NCBI GenBank assembly: GCA_033856175.1
Contig: JAWVFK010000027.1
Coordinates: forward strand, 62,001 to 126,000
DNA length: 64,000 nt
Direction: 5' to 3'
Origin: JAWVFK01 sp033856175
Lineage (GTDB): Bacteria; Actinomycetota; Thermoleophilia; Solirubrobacterales; 70-9
Shown here: positions 51,805-59,461 of the stretch, piece after piece
How the letters are laid out: every line of letters starts with the position of its first letter
Numbering within the stretch: the stretch's first letter is position 1
Notes under the pieces: generated by a model
What the model saw: the letters and a program-made list of their open reading frames with translations, nothing else
Databases searched by the model: none
Told to the model about the DNA's origin: nothing
Made by a program: the position numbers and the translations under genes

Positions 51805-52488
51805 ATGGAATCGGGAAGCACATCGAGCGTGGATCGGCACGAGAATGGCAACGGAACCGCTGCTGCGAGCGCGGCCTCCGAGCGCAGTCGCCAGGCGACG
51901 CTGATTCATGAGCTTCAGGGGGCGCTGACTTCGATCGGCGGCTTTGCGGATCTCGTCTCCGAGCAGTTCGCCGACAAGCTCGGCGAGCAGGGCAGCGACT
52001 GGCTCGCGCGCGTGCATCGCGGCGTTGGGCGGGCGCAGGAGCTGGCCGATGAGCTTCGTGGCGAGCAAGAGCCCGTCGAGCCCGAGGCGCCCCAGGAGGC
52101 AGCCCCGGCCGACGACGCCGAGCGCATCCGCGTCGTCGTCGCCGATGATGACGACGACATCCGGGCGCTGATCGGGGAGTACGTCAGCCGCGACCCTTCG
52201 CTGGAACTCGTCGGCGTCGCCTGTGACACCAGCGACGCGGTTCGGGTCGTCGGCGAACTCGAGCCCGACGTCGCGATCGTCGACTGGATGATGCCCGGCG
52301 GCGGCGGCGGCGTCGCGACCGGCCAGATCAAGGCCAACAACCCCGAGACCAAGGTGATCGGCTTCACCGGCGGCGATCCCAACCAGGCTTCCTACGACAT
52401 GATGACCGCGGGCGCGGTCAGCTTCCTGCGCAAGCCCTGCACCAAGGACGAGTTGCTCGAAGCCATTCACGGCAGCCTGCGCTGGTAG
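51805..52488 (+). CDS. HisKA-like phosphoacceptor domain fused to a response-regulator receiver
   Basis: The 227-residue protein has two parts. Residues 28-85 look like a histidine-kinase dimerisation domain with H-box-like LIHELQGALTSIGGFADLV (His35) and a second amphipathic helix. Residues 105-225 are a REC domain: acidic pocket ADDDDDI (114-118), phosphoacceptor Asp160 in VAIVDWMMPG, Thr188 and Lys210 in LRKPCTKDELLEAI. No HATPase_c domain or output domain is present, and none is adjacent. A phosphorelay intermediate is inferred. Start ATG 51805 is chosen because upstream codons are antisense to another gene. Confidence 0.78.
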   Translation: MESGSTSSVDRHENGNGTAAASAASERSRQATLIHELQGALTSIGGFADLVSEQFADKLGEQGSDWLARVHRGVGRAQELADELRGEQEPVEPEAPQEAAPADDAERIRVVVADDDDDIRALIGEYVSRDPSLELVGVACDTSDAVRVVGELEPDVAIVDWMMPGGGGGVATGQIKANNPETKVIGFTGGDPNQASYDMMTAGAVSFLRKPCTKDELLEAIHGSLRW

Positions 52489-52527
52489 CGCTGGCTGGCC
52501 CGTCAGCAGCCCTTTCGCAACCGGCGC

Positions 52528-52947
52528 TCAGCGCCGCTCCTGTCCCTTCAGCCGCGAGCGCGGAAAGATCGAGAAGCTGCCGATCGCGTTGGCGAGCAGG
52601 CGGCCGTCCTCGTGGTGGACCTCGCTGCGCATGATGCCGACGCGGTCGTTGCGGCGGTCGAGCTGCGTCGTGCAGATCACGTCGCCCTCCCGCGCCGTCT
52701 GCACGTAGTCGATCGAGATCCCAATCGTCGCGATCCGCTCGTCTTCGTCGAGGTCGCGCCAGAGGGCCGAGCCCATGCAGTAGTCGACCATCGCGTAGGT
52801 GACACCGCCGGCGAGCAGGCCGGCGGGGTTGATCAGCTCGTCGCGAATCGTCAGGCGGACGCGATCGTGGGCGTCCCAGCGGAGGCCGAGCCAGCGGCTG
52901 AGGCCGTCGATGCCGGAGTGACCGTCGTCGCTTGCTGGGTCAGCCAT
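52528..52947 (-). CDS. Hotdog-fold thioesterase, PaaI-like
   Basis: The 139-residue protein is a single hotdog domain of the PaaI/acyl-CoA thioesterase type: LTIRDELINPAGLLAGGVTYAMVDYCMG with the catalytic Asp in the central helix, TIGISIDYVQTAREGDVICTTQ, and VGIMRSEVHHEDGRLLANAIGSF. Substrates are probably acyl- or aryl-CoA. It lies just downstream of the kinase on the same strand. The start ATG 52947 is used; the longer frame is a shadow of the kinase. Confidence 0.88.
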   Translation of the reverse strand: MADPASDDGHSGIDGLSRWLGLRWDAHDRVRLTIRDELINPAGLLAGGVTYAMVDYCMGSALWRDLDEDERIATIGISIDYVQTAREGDVICTTQLDRRNDRVGIMRSEVHHEDGRLLANAIGSFSIFPRSRLKGQERR

Positions 52948-53011
52948 CGCGGCGACCACTCTAGGCGGCGGCCCGGCGCGCCTGAACCGCCGCGGGACCT
53001 GGATGGCTGAT

Positions 53012-54223
53012 CTAGCGAGCGGAATGCGCGCGCAGCCAGCGCGCGAGCGAGCGGGCCTGCTCCCCCGGCTGCCCTGAGAGATCGGGAGGCACGACCCGCC
53101 TGACTGAAGCCGCTGTCTTGCTCGAGCCCCCTCCCCCCGAGCCGAGCGAGCCGACCAGGATGACGCCGGCCAACACGACCGCGATCGCGACCGCCACCAG
53201 CGTCGCCAGCAGTGTTCGCGAACCCCACCCGCTGCGGCGTCGCCGTATCTGCGGCGGGGAGCCGACGGCAAACGGAACCTCGATTCGCCGCTGGGACGGG
53301 CCGGTCCCATCGAGAGGAATGCCGGTGGCGGGCGTGGGCGCATCCGCATCCGCCTCGTCCGGGCTCAGCTGCACGGTTCTGGCCTGATCGGCTCCGTCAG
53401 AGCCTCGGCCGCCGTCCTCTCTCGATCGACGCAGGAGGCTGACAACCGCGCCCTGGCCCAGACGAGAGTCGGCAATCCCGGCCAGCGCCCGCCGCAAGCC
53501 CGCCGCTGACGAATAGCGGCGCTCGGGCTCCACCTCGAGGCAGCGCGAGACGATCTCGACGAGCTCGGGGCCGGCCTGGCCGCCGACCATCTCCGAGATC
53601 ACCACGCCGAGGGCGTAGACATCGGCGTGTGGCCCGGCCTCCTCGCCGCGCTCGCGCTCGGGCGACACATAGGGGCGGGTCCCGAGCAGTGTCCCGGTCT
53701 CGGTCAGCGACTGGCCTTCGGCCGCGCGGGCGATGCCGAAGTCGGCGATCTTGAGGACGCCGTCCTCGCGCAGCAGCAGGTTCTGGGGCTTGACGTCGCG
53801 GTGGACCAGCCGCGCCCGGTGGGCGTGCTCGAGCCCGGCGCTCGCCTGCAGCGCCAGCTCGATCGCCTCGCGCTCGCCGATCGTGCCGCTGCGGCCGAGC
53901 AGCTCCGAGAGCGTCTCCCCGGCCACGTACTCCATGACGATGAACGGCCGGCCGTCGTGCTCGCGGACGTCAAAAATCTGGACGATGTTGGGGTGGCTCA
54001 GCTTGCCGGCGAGGCGCGCCTCGAGCTGGAAGCGCTCGCGGAAGCCATCGTCGCCGCAGAGGTTGTCGGCGAGGAGCTTGATCGCCACGGGGCGGTCGAG
54101 CTGCTCGTCGACGCCGAGGAAGACGGTCGCCATGCCGCCGTGGCCGAGCACCTTCTCGGTCCGGTAGCGGCCGTCGGAGATCGCCCCGTCGCGGCTGCTA
54201 GGGCGCAGGGTTCGAGGCTCCAT
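53012..54223 (-). CDS. Membrane Ser/Thr protein kinase (PknB-like) with shortened C-lobe
   Basis: The 403-residue kinase has GHGGMATVF, Lys49 in VAIKLL, HRDVKPQN (HRD 141-143), DFG 161-163 and the activation segment GTRPYVSPE. After YALGVVISEM the usual TGRPPF...VP linker of some 30-40 residues is missing (EMVGGQAGPELVEIVSRCL), so the aG helix region is short. A Ser/Gly/Asp linker (265-330) leads to one transmembrane helix (337-359) and a short outside tail with a PASTA-like stub, VPPDLSGQPGEQARS. It probably senses envelope signals. It overlaps the lipoprotein gene by 26 nt. Confidence 0.88.
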   Translation of the reverse strand: MEPRTLRPSSRDGAISDGRYRTEKVLGHGGMATVFLGVDEQLDRPVAIKLLADNLCGDDGFRERFQLEARLAGKLSHPNIVQIFDVREHDGRPFIVMEYVAGETLSELLGRSGTIGEREAIELALQASAGLEHAHRARLVHRDVKPQNLLLREDGVLKIADFGIARAAEGQSLTETGTLLGTRPYVSPERERGEEAGPHADVYALGVVISEMVGGQAGPELVEIVSRCLEVEPERRYSSAAGLRRALAGIADSRLGQGAVVSLLRRSREDGGRGSDGADQARTVQLSPDEADADAPTPATGIPLDGTGPSQRRIEVPFAVGSPPQIRRRRSGWGSRTLLATLVAVAIAVVLAGVILVGSLGSGGGGSSKTAASVRRVVPPDLSGQPGEQARSLARWLRAHSAR

Positions 54224-54725
54224 CGCTCTGACTCTGGGTTTGAGGTTCAGGGCCGGCGCCGCCGCCGCCGTCCGATTGAGACTGCGGCTCTGGCTTCGGC
54301 TGCTTTGGCGCCTTCGGCGCAAAATGCTTCTTGAGATGACCGGGCGGCTTCTTCGCCTTGTGCTTGTCGGCCGGAGCCTGCTCGAGCTGGACCGGAACAG
54401 CGACGCAGTTGACCTGATCCGCGAGCTGCGCGGTGGCCGCCGTCAGCTGACGGCGAAAGGCGGGCGGGACGCGGCGGGCGGCGATCGCCGCAGCCGCGTC
54501 GTGCTGGAGGGTGTCTGCCTGCGTCGCCGCCCCGCAGGTGTCGCCCGACTCGATCAGCGCCGCGAGCTGCTCGCTCGAGCCGGCGAGCCGGTCGGCGACC
54601 GGCTTCGGCAGTCGGGCCCGATGCGCCTTCGGAGTGCCGTCGCTGCCGCAACCGGCCAGGGCTAGGATCAGGGGCAGGGCGATCGCCCAGACCATCGCGA
54701 GCGTGCCCTGGCGGCGCCAACGCAT
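54198..54725 (-). CDS. Lipoprotein with basic Pro-rich tail, unknown
   Basis: The 175-residue protein has a lipoprotein signal (LILALAGC, Cys near residue 26). A helical domain follows with two cysteines (DTCGAATQ and QVNCVAV), probably a disulfide, then a Lys/His/Pro-rich stretch (KHKAKKPPGHLKKHF) and a Gln/Ser/Gly tail. I cannot name the family. Its stop lies 26 nt inside the kinase gene, so the two are probably cotranscribed, and it could be the ligand-sensing partner of that kinase. Confidence 0.65.
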   Translation of the reverse strand: MRWRRQGTLAMVWAIALPLILALAGCGSDGTPKAHRARLPKPVADRLAGSSEQLAALIESGDTCGAATQADTLQHDAAAAIAARRVPPAFRRQLTAATAQLADQVNCVAVPVQLEQAPADKHKAKKPPGHLKKHFAPKAPKQPKPEPQSQSDGGGGAGPEPQTQSQSDGASNPAP

Positions 54726-54765
54726 AGGCAGGCGCTACCCGTGGCGCCTTTGGGCAAACGCGCGA

Positions 54766-54966
54766 CTAGAAGGGCTCGACGACAGTCCCGTCGTCTTCGT
54801 CCCGGCGCTCGAAGCCCCGGCAGCTGGTCACCGGCAGGCGCGGGTACCGCGGATAGGCGGGGTCCTCGCGGGAGCGCTCGCAGAGCGAGAAAACGGAGCC
54901 GCGGCGGTTCGGCACGAGTCGCTGATGGCGGCAGCGGTCGCAGAGGCCGGCCGGTGGGGTGGCCAT
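54766..54966 (-). CDS. Small Cys-rich zinc-ribbon-like protein, unknown
   Basis: The 66-residue protein has CDRCRHQR near residues 9-16, a second Cys in SLCERSR and a third in TSCRGFE, suggesting a small metal-binding fold. The central PAYPRYPRLPV is distinctive. The start ATG 54966 lies 25 bp from the divergent ABC gene start. It shares the symmetrical TATATA promoter. No longer frame exists. Confidence 0.65.
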   Translation of the reverse strand: MATPPAGLCDRCRHQRLVPNRRGSVFSLCERSREDPAYPRYPRLPVTSCRGFERRDEDDGTVVEPF

Positions 54967-54976
54967 TACTTCACTT

Positions 54977-54982
54977 TATATA
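54977..54982. promoter_or_regulatory. Bidirectional TATATA promoter element
   Basis: The palindromic box TATATA at 54977-54982 is the only AT-rich site between the divergent ATGs at 54966 (minus) and 54991 (plus). It is 8 bp from the plus ATG and 10 bp from the minus ATG, so both mRNAs would be leaderless or nearly so. No Shine-Dalgarno is present in either direction. Confidence 0.55.
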
Positions 54983-54990
54983 GTTGGTTG

Positions 54991-56760
54991 ATGCTGACGT
55001 TCCGCCGCCTGTTCGGGTTCCTGCGTCCGTACCGGCGAGTCTCGCTGGCCTCGCTCGCCTTCGCCTGGGCGGCGATGGGGATGACGGTCTTCATCCCCTG
55101 GCTCGTCGGCCGCACCGTCGACGCGATCCGAAGCGGCGACCATCCCAGCATCCTGCCGCTGACGGCCGCCATCGTCGGCGCGGCGCTGCTGCGCGTTGGC
55201 CTGACGGTGGTCCGGCGGGTCATCGCCGGCCGCGTCTCGCTCGGCGTCGAGTTCGACCTGCGCCAGCGGATCTACGGCCACCTGCAGGCGCTCGAGCTGG
55301 GGTTCTTCGACTCGCAGCAGACTGGCCAGCTGATGTCGCGGGCGACGGTCGACCTGCAGGCGATCCGCTTCTTCCTCGGCTACGGGCTGATCTTCATCAC
55401 CCAGAACATGCTCACGATCGCCCTCGCGGCGGCGGTGATGATCGCGATCAAGCCCTGGCTGGCCCTGCTCGCCCTCTCCCCCGTGCCGATCGTGATCCTC
55501 ACCGCGGCCCGCTTCAACCGCCGCTCGCGGCCGGCGTTGCAGGAGGTCCAGCAGCGCCTCGCCGAGCTGACCGCGGAGGCGGAGGAGAACGTTTCGGGCA
55601 TCCGCATCGTCAAGGCCTTCGCCCGAGAGGAGCACCAGCTGCACCGCTTCCGCCGCGCCATCGACCGCGTCTTCGACCAGAACATCTTCTCGACGCGGCT
55701 GCGCGCCTTCTACACGCCGCTGATCGGCCTACTGCCGAACGCCGGGCTCGTCCTCCTCCTCCTGGTCGGCGGCCGCGAGGTGATCTCGGGCGGGCTCTCG
55801 CTGGGTGACTTCACCGCCTTCTACACCTACCTGATGATGCTGATCGGGCCGATGCGGACGCTCGGCGTCGCCCTCGGCATGTCGCAGCGGGCGATCGCCT
55901 CCGGCAACCGCCTCTTCGAGATCCTCGACCGCGGCCCCCAGATCACGAGCCCGCCGGGGGCGCCGCCGCTGCCCGAGGGCGGCGGCCGTGTCGAGCTCCG
56001 CGGCGTGACCCTCCACTACGACCGCGAGGCGCCGGCGCTGGAGGGGATCGACCTGACGATCGAGGCCGGACGAACGGTCGCCCTCGTCGGCCCCTCGGGC
56101 TCGGGCAAGACCAGCCTCGTCGCGCTGCTGGCCAGACTCTATGACCCCTCGGCCGGGACGGTGTCGATCGACGGCGCCGACCTGCGCGCGGTCGACCTCG
56201 GATCGCTGCGCTCGCAGATCGCCTTCGTCGCCGACGACAGCTTCCTCTTCTCGGCGACGGTCGCCGAGAACATCGCCTACGCCCGCCCCGACGCGACGCC
56301 GGCCGAGATCGAGCTCGCCGCGAGCCGGGCCCAGGCCGACGGCTTCATCCGTGAGCTCCGCGACGGCTACGACACGCTCGTCGGCGAGCGCGGCCTGACC
56401 CTCTCCGGCGGCCAGCGCCAGCGGATCGCGATCGCCCGCGCCCTCGCCGCCGACCCGCGGGTGCTGATCCTCGACGATGCCACCTCGTCGGTGGACGCAC
56501 GCACCGAGGCTGAGATCAAGCGCGGCCTCGCCGCGGCGATGGCCGGGCGGACGACGTTCATCGTCGCCCACCGGCTTTCCACCGTCGCCCTGGCCGACGA
56601 GATCGTCGTCCTCGACCAGGGCAGGATCGTCGACCGCGGCGGCCACGACGAGCTCCTGGGCCGCTGCTCGCTCTACGCCGAGATCGCCGAGAAGGGCCTC
56701 GAGGACTCGGTCTTCCTCCAGCGCGATCTCGAGCGCCGCGAGGAGATGGCGAAGCTGTGA
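54991..56760 (+). CDS. ABC exporter half-transporter 1 (degenerate catalytic site)
   Basis: The 589-residue half-transporter has a six-helix transmembrane domain (residues 1-310) and an ATPase domain. Walker A is VGPSGSGKTS near residue 367, the signature LSGGQRQR near 472, and Walker B LILDDATSSVD, with Asp496 in the place of the catalytic Glu. The next gene keeps Glu. This is the pattern of heterodimeric exporters such as TM287/288 and BmrCD, where this subunit is the TM287-like partner. Substrate: lipid or drug, not determinable. It overlaps the second subunit by 4 nt. Confidence 0.93.
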   Translation: MLTFRRLFGFLRPYRRVSLASLAFAWAAMGMTVFIPWLVGRTVDAIRSGDHPSILPLTAAIVGAALLRVGLTVVRRVIAGRVSLGVEFDLRQRIYGHLQALELGFFDSQQTGQLMSRATVDLQAIRFFLGYGLIFITQNMLTIALAAAVMIAIKPWLALLALSPVPIVILTAARFNRRSRPALQEVQQRLAELTAEAEENVSGIRIVKAFAREEHQLHRFRRAIDRVFDQNIFSTRLRAFYTPLIGLLPNAGLVLLLLVGGREVISGGLSLGDFTAFYTYLMMLIGPMRTLGVALGMSQRAIASGNRLFEILDRGPQITSPPGAPPLPEGGGRVELRGVTLHYDREAPALEGIDLTIEAGRTVALVGPSGSGKTSLVALLARLYDPSAGTVSIDGADLRAVDLGSLRSQIAFVADDSFLFSATVAENIAYARPDATPAEIELAASRAQADGFIRELRDGYDTLVGERGLTLSGGQRQRIAIARALAADPRVLILDDATSSVDARTEAEIKRGLAAAMAGRTTFIVAHRLSTVALADEIVVLDQGRIVDRGGHDELLGRCSLYAEIAEKGLEDSVFLQRDLERREEMAKL

Positions 56761-58601
56761 GCCGCCGGCAGCGGCTGCGCGCCGTCTGGGAGATCCTTCG
56801 CGGCGAGCGAAACCGCGTCCGCAAGATCCGCTGGCTGCTCAGCCTGCTGCGCCCCTACCGGCTGCGGGTCGCGGCGATGTTCGGGTCGCTGCTGCTCGGC
56901 GTGGCCGCCAGCCTGGCGCCCCCCTATCTCGTCGGCAGGGCGATCGACGACGGCATCGACGCCCGCCACGTCTCGCAACTCGACCTGATCGTCCTCGCCT
57001 TCGTCGCCTCGGCCCTGCTCTACGCCGCCGCCAGCTACGCCCAGACCTACCTCGTCGGCTGGGTCGGCCAGCGGGCGCTGCAGGACCTGCGCGAGCGGAT
57101 CTTCGTCCACATCCAGGCGATGTCGATCGGCTTCTTCACCCGCCGGCGTCCGGGCGTCCTGATCTCGCGGCTGACCAACGACGTCCAGGCCCTCGACCAG
57201 CTCGTGACCGACGGCATCACGACGCTCTTCTCGAGCTCGCTAACGCTGATCGGGGTCGTCGTGATCCTGCTCTTCCTCGATCTGCCGCTGGCGCTGGTCA
57301 CCTTCCTGACCTTCCCGCTGCTGGCGATCGCCAGCGTCATCTTCCGCATCGCCGCCGCCGGCGCCTACCGGCTGACGAGGGAGAAGATCGCCGAGATAAC
57401 CGCCCACCTGCAGGAGACGCTGAGCGGCATCCGCGTCGTCCGCAGCTTCGGCCAGGAGCGCCGCCACATCGACCGGATGACGGTCCTGAACGAGGAGAAC
57501 CGCGACGCCAACATGCGGACCGTCTACCTCAACGCCGCTTACTTCCCGGCGGTCGAGATGCTGTCGGCAATCGGCACCGCGGTCATCCTGCTCTACGGCG
57601 GCTACCGCGCGATCCACGGCGACGTGGCGATCGGCGTGCTCGTCGCCTTCGTCGGCTACCTGCAGACCTTCTTCGACCCGATCCAGCAGCTCTCGCAGCT
57701 CTACACCACCTACCAGCAGGGCATGGCGGCGCTCGACAAGATCTTTGAGCTGCTCGACACGCCGCCGGACATGGTCGACAGCCCCGGCGCGATCGACCCC
57801 GGGCGGCTGCGCGGCGAGATCCAGCTCGACGGAGTCTGGTTCTCCTACGCGGCGAGCGCACCAGGGGACGAGCGTGCCCATGGCCCCGGCTCGGCGGGCG
57901 AGGGCGAGCCCGAGTGGGCGCTTCGCGACGTCGACCTGACGATCCCCGCCGGGCAGACGGTCGCGCTGGTCGGGGCGACCGGCGCCGGCAAGTCGACGCT
58001 CGCCAAGCTCGTCGCCCGCTTCTACGACCCCCAGGCCGGCCGGCTGCTGATCGACGGTCATGACGTTCGCGAGCTCCAGGCCAAGGCCCTGCGCGGCCAG
58101 CTGGGAATCGTGCCGCAGGAAGGCTTCCTCTTCTCAGGCTCGATACGCGACAACATCGCCTTCGGCCGGCCTGACGCGGCGCCGGAGGAGATCGAGGCGG
58201 CGGCGAGGACCGTCGGCGCCGACGTCTTCCTCTCGCGCCTTGCCGACGGCTACGACACCGAGGTCGGCGAGCGCGGCGTCCACCTCTCCGCCGGCCAGCG
58301 CCAGCTCGTCGCCTTCGCCCGCGCGCTGCTCGCCGAGCCGAGCATCCTGATCCTCGACGAGGCGACATCGAACGTCGATGTCCAGACCGAGCGCGTGATC
58401 GAGCGCGGCCTCGAGCGCCTGCTCAGCGGCCGCACGGCGATCGTCATCGCCCATCGCCTCTCGACGATTCGCCGCGCCGGCAGGATCGTCGTCCTCGACG
58501 GCGGCCGCGTCGCCGAGTCGGGGACGCACGACGAGCTGATGCAGACCGGCGGCGCCTACGCCCAGCTCTACGGCGCCTGGGCCGAGCAGGCTGTGGCCTA
58601 A
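56757..58601 (+). CDS. ABC exporter half-transporter 2 (catalytically competent)
   Basis: The 614-residue partner starts GTG at 56757 within the first gene's stop (GTGA). It has an N-terminal helix, six transmembrane helices, and an ATPase domain with Walker A VGATGAGKST, signature LSAGQRQL (Gly replaced by Ala), Walker B LILDEATSNVD with Glu535, and H-loop IVIAHRLST. The degenerate signature here and the Asp in subunit 1 should form one inactive and one active ATP site. An Ala/Gly/Glu-rich insert (residues 365-385) precedes Walker A. Confidence 0.93.
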   Translation: MSRRQRLRAVWEILRGERNRVRKIRWLLSLLRPYRLRVAAMFGSLLLGVAASLAPPYLVGRAIDDGIDARHVSQLDLIVLAFVASALLYAAASYAQTYLVGWVGQRALQDLRERIFVHIQAMSIGFFTRRRPGVLISRLTNDVQALDQLVTDGITTLFSSSLTLIGVVVILLFLDLPLALVTFLTFPLLAIASVIFRIAAAGAYRLTREKIAEITAHLQETLSGIRVVRSFGQERRHIDRMTVLNEENRDANMRTVYLNAAYFPAVEMLSAIGTAVILLYGGYRAIHGDVAIGVLVAFVGYLQTFFDPIQQLSQLYTTYQQGMAALDKIFELLDTPPDMVDSPGAIDPGRLRGEIQLDGVWFSYAASAPGDERAHGPGSAGEGEPEWALRDVDLTIPAGQTVALVGATGAGKSTLAKLVARFYDPQAGRLLIDGHDVRELQAKALRGQLGIVPQEGFLFSGSIRDNIAFGRPDAAPEEIEAAARTVGADVFLSRLADGYDTEVGERGVHLSAGQRQLVAFARALLAEPSILILDEATSNVDVQTERVIERGLERLLSGRTAIVIAHRLSTIRRAGRIVVLDGGRVAESGTHDELMQTGGAYAQLYGAWAEQAVA

Positions 58602-58634
58602 GAGCGGTTCTGGAGCGGCTGGCTCGGCGCGGGT

Positions 58635-59294
58635 CTAGGGAGCGCCGACGCCGCCGGAGTTGCCCCCGCCGCCGTTGCCGTTGCCGCCGCCGTTGCCCGC
58701 GGTGCCGCCCTGGTTGCCGGTGCCGTTGCCGGTACCCGCGGGCGGGGTGGTCGGCTGGGTCGGCGCGGCCGGGGTCGTCGTGACCGCCCCGGGCGTGGTG
58801 GTCGTCGCCGAGGCGGTGGCGCCCTTGCCGCACTCCTGGAAGCCGTAACTCTCAGCGGCAGCCTTCGCGTCGGCCTCAGCTGTCGAGATCGCCGTGGTGA
58901 AGGTCGCCGTCGTCGAGGTGTCGCCGCGCTGCTGGGCCAGCTGGATCTTCTTCTGGTTGTCGAGGATCTGGTTCTCGGCGTCGAGATAGCGCTGCAGCGT
59001 CGTCTCGTCCTCGGTCGGCAGGCCGAGGGCGTCGAGCTGGTCGACGAGGTTCTGGCTGATGTCGACCTTCTGAGTTGCCAGCGTCGCGGCGTCGGTGGCG
59101 GGCAGCGAGCCGAGGGCGGCGTTGGCCTCGGCGCAGACGGCGTCGGCCTGGGCGATGTAGTCGGTCTTGGTCAGCGCCTGAGTGGCAACGGTCGGTGTCG
59201 GAAAAGAGGTGATCGGCACACCGTTGTCACCGCCGCAGGCCGCGAGGGCCAGCGACGAGAGGGCGAGAAGGGCGGCGAGGGCAGGACGCTTCAT
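58635..59294 (-). CDS. Lipoprotein, unknown, Thr/Gly-rich C-terminus
   Basis: The 219-residue lipoprotein has a signal with LALAAC (lipobox) and a helical mid-domain with conserved-looking Cys in ADAVCAEANAAL and FQECGKG. A long Thr/Pro then Gly/Asn tail follows (TTTPAAPTQPTTPP, GNGGGNGNGGGG), probably an unstructured envelope spacer. The start ATG is 59294. The function is unknown. It lies beside the ABC exporter and converges on it. Confidence 0.65.
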   Translation of the reverse strand: MKRPALAALLALSSLALAACGGDNGVPITSFPTPTVATQALTKTDYIAQADAVCAEANAALGSLPATDAATLATQKVDISQNLVDQLDALGLPTEDETTLQRYLDAENQILDNQKKIQLAQQRGDTSTTATFTTAISTAEADAKAAAESYGFQECGKGATASATTTTPGAVTTTPAAPTQPTTPPAGTGNGTGNQGGTAGNGGGNGNGGGGNSGGVGAP

Positions 59295-59316
59295 CTGGCG
59301 AGTCAAGGTAGCAAAC

Positions 59317-59347
59317 GCGAAAAGCCCCGCCTTTGCGGGAGTTTCGC
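59317..59347 (-). terminator. Terminator after tRNA-Gln
   Basis: A two-tier hairpin: GCGAAA/TTTCGC outside and CCCGC/GCGGG inside with a CTTT loop. On the minus strand the inner stem is followed by CTTTTCG. It lies 9 bp past the tRNA-Gln 3' end. Confidence 0.7.
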
Positions 59348-59355
59348 TTGAGAAG

Positions 59356-59426
59356 CTGCGCCCCAGGGATTTGAACCCCGACTACCTCGTCCAGAGCGAG
59401 GCGTGCTGCCATTACACCAGGGCGCA
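59356..59426 (-). tRNA. tRNA-Gln (CTG)
   Basis: The minus strand folds with acceptor TGCGCCC/GGGCGCA and discriminator G. The D-loop region is TGGTGTAATGGCAGC. The anticodon stem CCTCG/CGAGG carries loop CTCTGGA (anticodon CTG), and the T arm is CGGGG-TTCAAAT-CCCTG. CCA is not encoded. Confidence 0.95.
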
Positions 59427-59461
59427 CCGGCGCGTAACGATAGAGGTTCGGCTCGCTCTCG

